In this document: piece after piece, positions 20,768 through 32,499 of the stretch
Position numbering within the stretch: the stretch's first letter is position 1
Layout of the letters: every line of letters starts with the position of its first letter
From: Rhizophagus irregularis
Lineage: Eukaryota > Glomeromycota > Glomeromycetes > Glomerales > Glomeraceae
NCBI RefSeq assembly: GCF_026210795.1
Contig: NC_089435.1
Span: 4,960,001 to 5,024,000 of the forward strand
Direction of reading: 5' to 3'
Length of the DNA: 64,000 bases
Position numbers and translations under genes: made by a program
The notes under the pieces: model-generated
The model's input: only the letters and a program-made list of their open reading frames with translations
Told to the model about the DNA's origin: nothing
Databases searched by the model: none

Positions 20768-23029
20768 CACATGGTGCCGTGTATGCAATATGCAATAAAA
20801 TAACACTAGCGCTAAAGAAATTTTTTTCATAACTCTGGCAACCCCGGTCCTATTACGATACACCGCATAAAATTCTGCGTGGTATAACAGCAGATTAAAA
20901 ACCTCTACACATCACTGAAATAAACTCTGAAATAAAATCTCATCGAGCTTGAAAAAACATATTTAGCCTTACGTAATATTTATTCAGTAAGATTTTAAAA
21001 GCTGATCATTTTAATGAATTATTTGAATCGAGATTTTCAAGAGACCCAACATCTAAAATATATAATATATAAAAAAATGCCACCCCGTATTACTTATATA
21101 ATAGCCTAAGGATTTTTTAGACTTAGCGCACCCTAATAATAGTTCAAATTTGAGATACAATATGCTAACTCTATAATATATTGAATTACATAATAGCTAT
21201 AATCTTTTTTTACCTTGCTTTTATAGACTGGAGCAGAAAGTTTTAGAAGTATAACGAGAAGTTATTATTTTAATTTATGTTAGGTTGTATTGAGTTGAAA
21301 ATTAATCTAAATAAAATATATTAAAATTACAAAAATCTACCTGCTTACACCCTGAGGGTAATATGAATGTGATGGATCGTAACTACAAAAATAACCAGTA
21401 GAGCAATCATGATTTTTGCAACACTTTTAAGCAGATGCAAAAGTAGCGAGGGTAATTAATAGGGGCAAGAGTGAAAAAAGGTTATATTTCATTTTGATTT
21501 TTGTTGGTCTTTATTATTATTATTATTATTTGTAGAGAGGAAATTTTTCTATTTTTTAAATTGAGTGGAGTCAAGTGTATTTATATATTAAAATCGGTAT
21601 AATGTTTAGCAAAGCTTAAAATAAGCCAAAGTCAAGTCACTTACAAGCCCTATGATACAAAAGAGGAGAATATAAGAAATATAAACCAAATCTAAGCCAG
21701 ATTTAAGCCCTTCTATAATGTTAGTTTTTAGGACTGTGCATAAGCCACGACCAAAATAATTAGATAAAGCAGACTTTATGACATGGATTTCATTTTTTAT
21801 TTGGCTGTGAACAGTTTAAATTACCAATCCTTCCCAAAAAAGCATTTAAACAAGCCTCTCTATATTGTTTACACCAATGTCTAAAATAATCAGGTTAAAG
21901 CAATAACATGAGATACATTTATAATTTTTGGAACACAATACTTCATATTAACAGGATTTTTGGTTTAGAAGAATCCAGCGGGGCTGAATATGCCAAAACA
22001 TCTAAAACTGCCGAGTTTCGCTTGGAATTTATTAAAGAATTCGATCATTTTTTTTTACGTCTCTTGTTATTATGATTTTAGATGCATTTTCGAGGTTTCG
22101 TTTCCTTAAATCCATATTTTTAATACAATTTTAGCATATCAAATGTATAATGCTAATTAGTTACCTTTATTTGCCAAAAAAGTTCAAAGGATTATGGTGC
22201 TTCAAACTTTTGTTCAACTACAGGAATTGCAATATTATTCTTAAATTTTTTTCAAGATTAACATTTGATCCAATAAATACATTTTTTTCGCTATTACTGT
22301 TTCCACCAGATTTAATTGTTTCAAAATTGACCCAAAGCGTGGATTTCCATGGATTGCTAATCATTCTATTTTAGTTAAAAATTAAAAGCGTGGAAATGGT
22401 GATCATCTTAAATTTTATTTTATAAATCTATTTTTAATAGTTAGTAGTCGAGAAATACATAATTTTAAATTTGACAATAAGAGTTTATTAACTTATTATG
22501 ATTATTATGAATTTCCGAGATTTGAGGAAAAGTTTTATATTTTAACAAATAAACAAACAATACAAATTCACATTGCACATAACAACAGGTTTTTAATTTT
22601 GATTTTCTGATAGAGAAGTACGTTGAAAGCGTTTTATTATAAATCATTTTTTGTCATGAACATTTGCTCGCTTTTTCACAATCAGACCAGATAAGATTCA
22701 TCATATAAGAAGAATCAAAAATTAGTTATTTCAGAGGATTTCACATCATAGCATGGTTTTCTTTTTTGATTTTCTGATAGAGAAATATTTAGAAACTGTT
22801 ATAGTATTACCAATCATATTTATTAATCATTTTTAATTAAAATTTAATGCTATATTTTATAATATATTTAATTTTTTTTTTATTTTACTTAAAAAATACC
22901 ATGAAATTTAATAAAAAAAATATTGTTTTTGAATAAAAATTATTTTTTTAATTGATTAATTACAGTTCTATTAATTGTATTAATTTTTATAATATTTTAA
23001 AAATTTAATACAATGAGTATAAGGCCTTT
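20768..23029. other. Long gene-poor spacer
   Basis: About 2.3 kb of AT-rich sequence with no supportable gene. It has a short (TTA)n run near 21510-21530. The phrase GATTTTCTGATAGAGAA occurs twice, near 22600 and 22772. Small ORFs around 22150-22640 have hydrophobic, low-complexity translations and are not credible. Confidence 0.45.
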
Positions 23030-23445
23030 ATAAAGAGGGCGATCAAAATTATCCACTTTTCGAAATAAAAAATTTTTATGCAAAAAATGTAAAAAAAAAT
23101 AATTTAAAATCAATGTTTTATTTATGATTTAATTTATTATATTATGTAAAAAATTAATATTTAATTCTATCGCCATTTGCGGCAATAACTGCCTCAATTC
23201 TCTTAGGCATACTATTAACCAATTTTTTATAATATTCTGGGGGAATATCTTTCCACGCATCTTTAACATATTTTTCAAGCACTTTAATATTAGATGGTGG
23301 CGGTGTACGACGGCAAACCATCATTTTCATCTCTGCCCAAAGGTTCTCAATTGGATTGAGATCGGGACTTTGGGCAGGTCAATCAAGCACCACAATTTCA
23401 GCATTTTCGCTTGCTTCAGCATAAATAGGCACGGTATTCTATTAA
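23030..23445 (-). mobile_element. Tc1/mariner transposase C-terminal relic
   Basis: On the minus strand 23440-23160 reads VVLD, then a TGA where Trp is expected, then PAQSPDLNPIENLWAEMK, the third catalytic-Asp region of Tc1-type DDE/D transposases. It continues with PPSNIKVLEKYVKDAW, IPPEYYKKLVNSM and PKRIEAVIAANG. The upstream catalytic regions are missing. GGGCGATCAAAATTATCCAC at about 23037 looks like the element's 3' terminal region, as Tc1 ends often are. It is a truncated, dead copy. Confidence 0.85.
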
Positions 23446-24679
23446 AGTTTAAAAAATTATTACATATGTTAAAAATTTTTGATAGTGATAACATTTACTC
23501 CCAAGGAAAGTTCCTAAAATAAAAGATTGCATTTGTTAAGCATTTTATAAAACAAGTAATTAGATAAATTACTGAATTGACGTCTCTTTCTTATTAAGTA
23601 AAAAATATTTAAAATTATATTGAGCTACCCTAAGCTGGTTCATTGGCGTCGTTGAGTCACGTGAAATAAATAAAGCAATAAAACAAATATCTATGTTTTT
23701 ATTTTTATGCAGATAACTTTACTTTTGCAAAATGGTTCGCTGCACCTTAATAATAGGAAACTTTATTTGCGACGACTGAATAATTTAAATTTGAAATTTT
23801 TATTTATTTTCTATTTACATTATATTACTTCTAATATGTCATTATTCTATTTACCCACAAGTACATCAAGTTCAGATACTCAAAAGATGCTTCTAAATGG
23901 TTGGTGGGTGATTTCAAATATAAGCCAACAGTTAATAATGTTAAAGCAGTATTTATCCAGGAAAGACACTATTATATTGGATGTATTGTATGTATTATTA
24001 TTTATAAATAATTCACTTATTAAAACTATTGTTAAAACTTTGCAATTTTACTTTCAGGGGCAAAGAAGCTTTTGGTAATCAATATTTTGCTATTTTGTAG
24101 AAAAATTTATATATTTATTGTTTTGAATGGTTATGACGCGCTACGAAAAAAAAAGAAAAACTTAGAAGAGTTAACATTATTTATGAATTCGCAGGTTGAT
24201 TTATAAAGCACTTATTTGTAAAATGATTCACTTGATTTGGTGAAAGGCTAATAGAGAAATATTTTACATAATAATAGAGAAATTTAAAATCAATTTAGAA
24301 AATCTAGAGTGCAGCGCGTGATTTATATTTTTATGCATTGTTTTAGTATTGTTATCTCAGCAACAGTACGAATTATAAATTAATTAAAATGTCAGTGTTT
24401 GGCAGATTCGGGATTAAAATTTTATCAAAATTCATTTAATTCGGGCTAAGAATTCCTGAATATTTCACCTGTTAAAAAATGGTTCAGAAATGCAAATAGT
24501 ATACGTGATTGTGCGCAATACAAACACGTTTTACCTTGAAATTAATAAATTGTGACACGCTAGAGCGGTTGTTTATATAATAATCTTTTCATCAAATGAT
24601 AAGTCACATGACTTAAAAGATTATTCCAGTAATCTCATATAGTTGGCAATTTTTTCATATGCTATCAAAACTTACTAAT
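23446..24679. other. Spacer with one exon-like segment
   Basis: At about 23850-23990 one plus-strand frame reads FRYSKDASKWLVGDFKY, KPTVNNVKAVFIQERHYYIG and then meets a GTATGT donor. TTACTTTCAG ends at 24057. It looks like a true exon of an unrecognised, probably decayed gene. The remainder is AT-rich with nothing seen. Confidence 0.35.
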
Positions 24680-24860
24680 TGTGCAACATTGAGTATAAGT
24701 AATTTACAATCGTTATTAACAAATGAATTATATATTAACAATATAATAAATGTTTTGAGTTTAGGACATAATTGATATAAACGCGCAATAGCACGAATAC
24801 CCAAATCAGTAACATTCCCACAGTTATATACAGTATATCAAGATGCTCTAATTTATTGCA
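24680..24860 (-). pseudogene. F-box/LRR repeat fragment
   Basis: The minus strand reads LEHLDI and, in an adjacent frame, NCGNVTDLGIRAIARLYQLC then PKLKTF. This is the cysteine-containing leucine-rich repeat of F-box/LRR (AMN1-like) proteins, which are abundant in Rhizophagus (recalled). Only about two repeats survive and the frame changes between them. The fragment stops near the 515-bp inverted-repeat element at 24937, which lies on its 5' side. Confidence 0.6.
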
Positions 24861-24936
24861 TTAATGCAACGTAGTGTAAGAGTGCCTGAAATTTCCTCAA
24901 TCACAGAAGGAATATAGCTTTGAGAGAAGTTTGATT

Positions 24937-25451
24937 TAGTATTTCAATCCATTTATCCGCAATCCGTATCTGTGGACGGATATTCGTCATTTATGGTTAT
25001 CCAGATAGGATTTTTTAAACGGATTGGAGGATATTCGTAACGGATCACCGTATCACTAACGGCTTCTGGTGGATCGTAACGGATCATCCGGATATTATCA
25101 TACAGTATGAAAAATTTAATTTCGTTAGATCCTTCGGTTCTTCGACCACCTGGACTTCGGAGACAATAGTTAGGTTGACTTTTTTTATTTCTTTTTTTCG
25201 TTACTTTTTTTTTGTTTCTTTTCACTAATTTCATTTTTCTTCTTTAAGTCCTTCGGTTCTTCGGTCACTCAAACCCCATATATTTAGATTATCAAAGGAT
25301 ATCCGATGGATCCGTTAGGATATCCGGATAATCTTCAATCCGTCACTACGGATAACCGGATTGTATTTTATTAGACGGATCAGATTGACGGGTGACGGAT
25401 ATTAAACGGTCGGATTGACGGATAACGGATTATCCGCGGATTGAAACACTA
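24937..25451. mobile_element. 515-bp terminal-inverted-repeat element (MITE-like)
   Basis: The left end is TAGTATTTCAATCC followed by ATTTATCCGCAATCCG. The right end, inverted, is TAGTGTTTCAATCC followed by GCGGATAATCCG. Inside are many ATCCGTTATCC-type repeats in both directions and a duplicated CCTTCGGTTCTTCG phrase. TAGTG ends suit hAT-type elements. Flanks GTTTGATT and GCGTTGAT only partly match, so a clean 8-bp target duplication is not visible. No transposase inside. Confidence 0.7.
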
Positions 25452-26549
25452 GCGTTGATGAGTATTGGTATATACATACATATACACATAATTTCTTATA
25501 ATTTTAGCAGACCAATAATAAATAAGCTAAATTATATCAGGAAAGATACAATGTAACCTATATACTATGTACTACAGTATATACGAATCCCAATTAATTT
25601 CCCGAATACCGAAACCAATATCCGAATCCCCGAATCCCATTAGATATCTCGAAATGGCAAATTTCCCGAACCATCCAATATTATTAACCCGAATCAAAAT
25701 CCATTATCCCGAAGCAACAATTTACTAATAGAATTACCCAATTTATCATTAACTAAAAATTTTTACCTAAATAAAAATTACCTATTATAGACAAAAATAT
25801 AACTGTCAATGACTCTTATTGGATTTTATATTCAATTAATGCTAATTACTTGTTTTTATGAGGTCAAAATTTTCCAAGAAATTCCGAACATAAATGGTTG
25901 AAAATATTGTCGTATTAGTTATTTACTGATCTAGTAGTATATAAATGGATCAATGGATCATCATACTAACCATTTATATACTACTAGATCTACTGATCAG
26001 TAAATAACTAATACTTATATATACCCTTAATATATATATGTAAACAACTAGAGGACTCATTTTTAAATTACTTTATAGTTACGACACATGACTTAACTAA
26101 TTACGTCACAGTTACCATAAATATATTTATGATAATATTACCCAATGACAATTTTCAATAACTTTTCTCATTTTACCGGTAAACTTTATATAGAGTTTCT
26201 GGGATCCTGTTACAGGTCAATTTTTTAAATTTTTAATCTTTTATACATTTCGTTAAATTTAAAAGTACAATATATTTTCACATCCTTTCTAAACACATTA
26301 TTTTAAATAATTATGCGTATAATCGCAAGGAGAGTGCATCTATAGAGTTTTGACTATATCGGTTTCGGGGTATGAATAAAAAACGATAAACAAGCAAATT
26401 AGCCGACATGCATATTTACATCAAATTAAGTAGCACAATGTTTATTACATAAATGACCAAATTTTGACCTGTAAATTTATTAAAGAGACAAAGCTTTCAA
26501 AGCAACTCACTTTTGAACTTTAGAATACTATATATTATAATTCAATTAA
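25452..26549. other. Spacer upstream of the ceramidase gene
   Basis: The region 25585-25730 is a CCCGAA/CGAATCCC-rich degenerate repeat. A large hairpin lies at 25912-26014 (separate entry). The last 300 bases before 26550 are AT-rich and presumably hold the ceramidase promoter; no clear box was singled out. Confidence 0.5.
25912..26014. repeat. Near-perfect inverted repeat, about 37-bp arms
   Basis: The left arm 25912-25948 begins GTATTAGTTATTTACTGAT and continues CTAGTAGTATATAAATGG. The right arm 25970-26014 is its inverse with one extra 8-base insert (ATCTACTG). The loop is about 21 bases. No transposase and no obvious flanking duplication. Confidence 0.8.
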
Positions 26550-27825
26550 ATGAATTCCACCGTTGGATTTTGGGGAGAACCCACTTCTACAGGTATTAAT
26601 GACTATTTTCTAGAAATTTTATATTCATTGCGCCACAATATTAACTCATCATTCGAAAAAAAAATGTTAAAAATATATATATATATAGTTGGTGAGTTAA
26701 TATTCGATTTTTCTTATTTGTTACTTTACTGCTAGCTATACACATGTCTTTATTTTTAAAAACAATTTCGTTGGATTCGTACACTAGATTGGTGCGAGAA
26801 TAATTATGAAGTATCATATTATATCGCAGAATTTTTTAATACCTTATCATCGTTATGTCTCATCTGCGCAGGAATATTCGGCTCTATGATGCATTCTAAA
26901 GGTTTTGATTATAGATTTTCATTATGTTTTATAGCGTAAGTTTTATAAATCAAATAATTTTCACCTTTGCAAAAATTAATCGCTTTCAATGATATCTTTA
27001 GAATTACGTTTATAGGATTCGGGTCAATTCTATTTCACGGAACACTAATATTCCCGTTTGAACATTTTGATGGAATACCAATGATTTTTTATTTATTGAT
27101 ATTATTTTATTCGGTAAATGAAAATAAGAAGGAAAGAAAATTTGGGAACTGGTTCCCAATCACCCTTTTCTTGTGGGGATCGATTTTTTCGATATTATTA
27201 ATATTTTTGGGGGAATATTATGAAAACAGAATAATGAAATTAGTTGAATTTTATATCTTTCAGGGTGGGAAATTTTACTTAAATTGACGTACCGAAAATT
27301 CGAGTAAATTGCAATTTTAACTATCATCTCATTTTATATAGGTACTTTCTTCTTAATGTCTATTTGCGTATATCTACATATAATTGCAATCGTAATTAAT
27401 TTAAAGGATGAAAAAGGTATAGGAGCATTAATGATTCGAGGATCTACAATATTTTTAATTGGATACATTGGATGGAATATCGATTATCATTTTTGTACCG
27501 AGATGAATAAAATATTGAATCCACAATTACATGCTTGGTGGTAAGTTAACAACAACCTTTGCCCGATAATACTGATACCATCTTGAATAATCATTCTATT
27601 TTCCATATTAGGCATGTGACAGCGTCATATTCATGTTACTCTTTACTTTTAATCGCGATATTCGACCGGTCAAAAACGCTTGGAAAAAATCCAAAAATTA
27701 AATGGGTGTGTATTATTTTACCGTATGTGGGATTATCGGATGAATCAGAGCAATATCTACCTTCAAAAGTCATGTCTTCAGCAGAAAGAGAATTGCTCAT
27801 GCAAGAAGTCTCGGTTGAAGACTGA
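26550..27825 (+). CDS. Alkaline ceramidase (ACER/YPC1 family), five exons
   Basis: Hydrolyses ceramide or phytoceramide to a sphingoid base and fatty acid in ER/Golgi membranes (family knowledge). Exons inferred: 26550..26592, 26788..26935, 27002..27264, 27342..27540, 27612..27825. All introns are GT-AG and the sum is 867 nt, 288 residues. Motifs: GFWGEPTST (6-14); D15, W16, E18, N20 and E29 of the N-terminal calcium-site motif DWCENNY; GFGSILFHGTL with S72 and H76; FDGIPM with D87; HAWWH with H215 and H219. Spacing of S, H and D equals that of human ACER3 (S77, H81, D92), so the zinc site is complete. About seven hydrophobic spans are expected. The length fits the family (human ACER3 about 267, yeast YPC1 about 316). 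No sign of damage. The third donor (GTGGGA) is weaker than the others. Confidence 0.92.
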
Positions 27826-30078
27826 TTAACAAAAATAATAAATAACAAAATTATAGAGATAATAATAGAGGATGATAATAGACATTTATTTTTGTTAACG
27901 TACATCAACATAGTATATTAATAAAAACTCTTCATCATAAAATCTTTCTTTATTCTAGTTTTTTTTTATTTGATTTGTAAAAATTTTGAAACCCATTCTC
28001 AATGTTTTTTCGTTATATATAAATCATTTTATTAATTAGCTTAATTTCAATGACAATTTTCTACAAAGCCTGAAGAGCGATTTCTCATAGATGAACGTAA
28101 AAGATGAAATCTTGAATATCATAATACCCCAAATAAGCAGAAAAAAGCATATTGTATAAGTAGTTGTCAAATAAATTTTTAAAATCTTTTACAGGATCTG
28201 ATCACTTGATAATTTTTATTAGATGACATGTAAATAATTTGAAGGGTGAGAGTAAAAATATCACAAAGAATCTATGAGTATTTTTTTGTGAAATTTTCAG
28301 ACTGGTGTGATACTGTTATCTTTTATTATTTCTTTTATTTACAATTAACACATACTCAAAAGAACTTAGCGTCTTTACAATTTATAATAAAGGATTTTTA
28401 TTTTGAAATATCAATCGACATTATTTTTTATAGAACACGGACATTGTCGTCATTAGCTTAAAAACCCGTGATGGTACAATTATCTCTGCCTTTTGTAATA
28501 ATTGTAATAATGGATAGCAAGTGGGAAGATGCGAAATTGAAATTAAATGAACTGAAGTAGAACGTGGGATAATAAAGGCCCTTCTTCTAGATATTGATAT
28601 AGAGAAACGTTTAGAATACCTTTTGCGGGGAAATGAAGAAATAAAGGTTGCTCTTACAACACTCGCTTCTCTTACCTTTTGATATCCGTTATTTTTCCTA
28701 TCAAATTAAATGCAAATTTGATTGGTTGATCCGGGCTCCGCAGGAGTCCGTGATCAACCGATTGCTGTTTGGAAAAATTAAAAGATCAACCGATTTCACA
28801 GTAATTTACTGCGTCTATTGTACAATGAGTTCGGTGATCATTTATGTTTTATTTGGGAGCTGGAAAGTGGAAATTGATTAGCATCGTAGGGTAAACTAAA
28901 TAAAGAATGCTTTTTTTACAAAGATTTTAGTAATAAAAAGTGTTTTAAATATTTGTGTCGTGTGTGAAAAAAAAAGAAGAAATAAAAATGATATGTTTTA
29001 AGAAGCTAGCCAAACAATAAACCAATCCTACCTTATTATTACTTTGCGGAATATAATATGAGTTCGTTTGATTGTAAATATCGATGATGCAAATAATGGT
29101 AAGTTAAATTAGTTTGATTAGTTTCGTTCGATTTTTATTTTACTTGTATGAGGCGGATAAAAAGGTTCACTAACCAGGACATCACCTCTTTATATAATTC
29201 GCAGGATCGGTTTTGGTCTCTCCTTAATTTAACAATAAAAGAATTTAACGCTATCCATATGTAAAGGTCATCATGGGCATACCGGTTTAATCCGCGCAAA
29301 TCATTAATAGTTAACGTTAATTGCATATGTTAGAACCTTCAGGAAAAAAAGGACTGATGCGGATTTGAGTTCGTTGATGACAACGCCTAATAAGCGACCG
29401 TTGGAAATGGAAGTTTAGCAGTAAATCTCCCGGCTATGTATCACTTAACGAATGAAAGGCATCTAATAGTTTCTTGTCACGCAAATTTCTCCAGATACTC
29501 CGAATATATATCCGTAATATGTGCTTTCAATAAAACGATTTTGGAGTTAACTCTAGAAAGTACGTGGTCAATTGCTCTGGAAAAGTACATACGCAGTACT
29601 GGAAGCAGCAGTACAGGTTGGAGTTTCGAATGAAATTTCCGGTTATATTGCGAGAATGTCCTTCTCGATTGGTCAATTTGAGAGATTTTCATCACCACTA
29701 ATATAGTTCCGGTTAATGAAATTTTATTCAAATAGTTTTTTTTTGCTAATTAACGAAAAAAGTTTAATTCGTTTTACTAATCAAGTTTTGTAAGGTGTTA
29801 ATATCTGATATTGTTAATTAAAATAAACATTGACTTCTTTTTTAGTTATCACCTTGTAGATATAAACTCTATAATGAACCGAAACATAAGCGAGCGGAAA
29901 TTTATTACATAATTATTAAATAATGTTATAATACTATAATTTGTCACGTAATATTGTAATACCACACAGGTAAAAAATTAGAAATTAAAAGTTTTATTTC
30001 TATATAATTAAGTATTTAAAGTAATACAAATTTCTAATAAATAATTAAAATACTAATATAAATTCTAGCTCTTTTCTA
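27826..30078. other. Spacer with gene remnants and a hairpin
   Basis: Three patches stand out. At 28555-28683 the plus strand reads EVERGIIKALLLDIDIE then KRLEYLLRGNEEIKVA, helical and gene-like but unrecognised. At 29135-29326 the minus strand reads DLRGLNRYAHDDLYIWIA and NSFIVKLRRDQNRS, with GRLLGVVINELKSAS in another frame just upstream; this is probably a decayed gene. The region 29340-29720 is GC-richer than average. Nothing else seen. Confidence 0.35.
28724..28759. repeat. 36-nt strong hairpin
   Basis: GGTTGATCCGGGCTCC and GGAGTCCGTGATCAACC pair around a GCA loop, with one bulge and one mismatch. It is GC-rich relative to its surroundings. GATCAACCGATT recurs just downstream (about 28783). 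Confidence 0.65.
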
Positions 30079-31563
30079 TTATGAATTTGGATTACACAAA
30101 TGACAATTTCCACCATTCAATTTACTTAAATTTTTTAATAATTCTTTTTCACGTAAATTCATACTTTCCAGATCAGTTCCAGATACTTTCTTTCCTTTAA
30201 CATAAACAGATTTAAGATTCCTTTCATCACCAAGAAATATAAATTTTTCAAAAATTCTTTCAATATCTTCTAAATCATCAAAAATATCTAAGGGAGATTG
30301 ACAAGCATCAGGATCAATTAATAAAGCATCAAATTCTTTACCAATTAGAAAATTTCCGATAATCTTATCAAGATTGACCAATTCAGCACCTCCCATTGTA
30401 GCTAAATAAGTTAATTCAGGTAAAGTAAGGTGCGGAAAAGATTTATTCAAAGGTTTATCATCAACTTTTGAAGAAGCCATAAATACAACGCGACTTGCTA
30501 TGTTTGCATTTCTTATAGCATTTAAAATAGATTTTGAATAGCCGCCACTTAAATCAGTACCCAAACCAACTTTAATACCTTCATCTAATAATTGTCTAAC
30601 GTTACATACACCTGAACATATAGCAAAATTTGAAGTAGGACAATGTGATATACCAATATTACGTTCTTTAATTAATTTAAGTTCTTTTGACGATAAGTGT
30701 ATTCCATGAGCCATAATCGTTTTTTCATTTAATAATCCATGATGATCATATACTGTTGTATAATCTGGTAGATGTGGAAATAATTCTGAAATAAAATTTA
30801 TTTCTCCTATATTTTCTGATAAATGTGATTGAATTGGCATATTATATTTTTTTGCTAATAATCCAAGTGAATCCATAAGTTGTGATGTACAGGTGATTGC
30901 AAATCTAGGTGTAATTATTGGATAAACGAGTCTCGATCCATTTTCTCTTCCTTCATCTTTTTCTAAATTTAACACATATTTTATAAATTCTTCAGTTGAT
31001 TTAACACTATTGTCTAATGACTCAATATAATTCTCCGGTGAATTACAATCCATATTAACTTTTCCAATAAACCCTCTCTGTCCTTTTTCTTTGACTAATC
31101 TGGCTAAATATTTACTTGATTCAAGATGAATTGTTGTAAAGTAAACAGCTGTTGTCGTTCCACTGCGCAATAAATTATTTACTACTATTGGATAAACTTT
31201 CTCAGCAAACGATAATGATGAGTATGACTGTTCAAGCGGAAATGTATATTTGTTCAACCAATCAAGTAGTGGTAAATCCATACCAGTTCCTGCATTTGGA
31301 TATTGTGATGCATGTGTATGAGTATCAATAAATCCAGGCATAAGAAATTGTCTTTTACTCAATCTAATAACCTCTTGTTCAGGAAATTCCCATTGAGAAA
31401 TAATATGATTCAAAGTTATTTCGTCTAAAACATTTTTTTCTAAGAAAGCTATCTTTCCAGAAATATCTACTCCTAATAAAGTATTTTGTAGGATTTCAAG
31501 ATTGGCAAGAGATAATGAATGAATTAATGTTCCATAAAAGACTTTGGAAATTTTATTTGGCAT
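30079..31563 (-). CDS. GUD1: Guanine deaminase
   Basis: Converts guanine to xanthine and ammonia; a zinc-dependent cytosolic amidohydrolase in purine salvage and catabolism (family knowledge). It is a 494-residue single-exon ORF, close to yeast Gud1 (489). Motifs: MPGFIDTHTHASQYPNAG with zinc ligands H82 and H84; QSHLSEN with H247; MAHGIHLS with H286; SHCPTSN (306-312); GLGTDLSGG with D337. All expected metal ligands are present, and the C-terminal beta region includes FDALLIDPDA and VYVKGKKV. The start is the first Met of an N-terminal strand region typical of the family. The leader immediately before the ATG is an A/T hairpin. The gene is intact although flanked by transposon debris. The yeast symbol is used by similarity. 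Confidence 0.96.
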   Translation of the reverse strand: MPNKISKVFYGTLIHSLSLANLEILQNTLLGVDISGKIAFLEKNVLDEITLNHIISQWEFPEQEVIRLSKRQFLMPGFIDTHTHASQYPNAGTGMDLPLLDWLNKYTFPLEQSYSSLSFAEKVYPIVVNNLLRSGTTTAVYFTTIHLESSKYLARLVKEKGQRGFIGKVNMDCNSPENYIESLDNSVKSTEEFIKYVLNLEKDEGRENGSRLVYPIITPRFAITCTSQLMDSLGLLAKKYNMPIQSHLSENIGEINFISELFPHLPDYTTVYDHHGLLNEKTIMAHGIHLSSKELKLIKERNIGISHCPTSNFAICSGVCNVRQLLDEGIKVGLGTDLSGGYSKSILNAIRNANIASRVVFMASSKVDDKPLNKSFPHLTLPELTYLATMGGAELVNLDKIIGNFLIGKEFDALLIDPDACQSPLDIFDDLEDIERIFEKFIFLGDERNLKSVYVKGKKVSGTDLESMNLREKELLKNLSKLNGGNCHLCNPNS

Positions 31564-31604
31564 TTTAGTTTTCTTTTTTTAAAAAAGAAAAAAAAAACTA
31601 AAAT
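31562..31604. repeat. Inverted repeat at the guanine deaminase start codon
   Basis: ATTTTAGTTTTCTTTTTT is followed at once by A-rich sequence ending AAAAACTAAAAT, its near inverse. In the mRNA this places an A/U stem directly before the AUG. It may affect translation; that is inference. Confidence 0.6.
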
Positions 31605-32499
31605 CAAAGGTTTACCCCTTTTACCAGAGAGTTAAGGTTGAGTGTTTCGACCTATGAAAATCTGTCATCTGATTATCGTTACATCTGTCTGACAGATCGA
31701 AAAACTATTGCATAATGTTATACGAAATCCAAAAGGAAATATTTATGCAGATCATAATTAAGGGTACCTTAATGAAAATCACTTATGTAATATCTAACAT
31801 AGGATAAAATTTTTTTTTACACTTTATAGCATAAATTTGATTATTGGTAGATAGTAAAGGATTTAAAATTTAAAATTTTATTAAATATTTATATTTTTCT
31901 GTATTTTCTGTATTTTTTATTTATTTTTTATATATAATACTGATATGACCTGACCTGACCTGACCTGAAAAAAAATTTCAGGTCAGGTTTATCAATTTAC
32001 CTGACCTGACCTGACCCATTTGGAACTCTAATTGTAATTATTAGATAATCTAACATTAATAACTTTGTAATCTAATATGGATTAAATCTTAGTTTAAAGG
32101 CAAAGAATTATTTGAAGATGATCAAGACGATCAAAATAGTATCAAAATAATGATAGCGAAATTAATCAAGAAAGTGGTGCGAAAGAAATAATTAATTAAT
32201 AAATGGTAATTTCAATAGAATAAAAAATATTGCTAATGAAATTTAATATCCGCAAAGGCAAAAATAAATTATTTAGTATTTAGCACATAAATTAAATACA
32301 TTAATTAAATAAAGTACTGATGCTAAACAACTTATGATTTGTGCATTGTTCATCACATGATCTGTGCATTATTATTACGTTAATCTATAAAATTAATCGC
32401 ACTGATCATTGTTACTTTCGCAGAACAACGTGATTTTATGTTGATCAGCATTATATTAAATTCGATATTGAACAATGCATTGTTTTACACTTTTTAAAT
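31605..32499. other. Upstream region of guanine deaminase; TGACC repeats
   Basis: A (TGACC)n run at 31946-31969 is followed by an inverted TTTCAGGTCAGG copy near 31976 and a second (TGACC)n run at about 31999-32016, forming a mirrored microsatellite. The rest is AT-rich without genes. Confidence 0.6.

Noticed and set aside
22150-22647. Two hydrophobic ORFs, one on each strand
   Set aside because: Codon pattern follows AT-rich background; no recognisable motif.
28648-28881. 77-codon ORF
   Set aside because: It spans the strong hairpin at 28724-28759 and shows no coding pattern; the better gene-like frame nearby is a different one.
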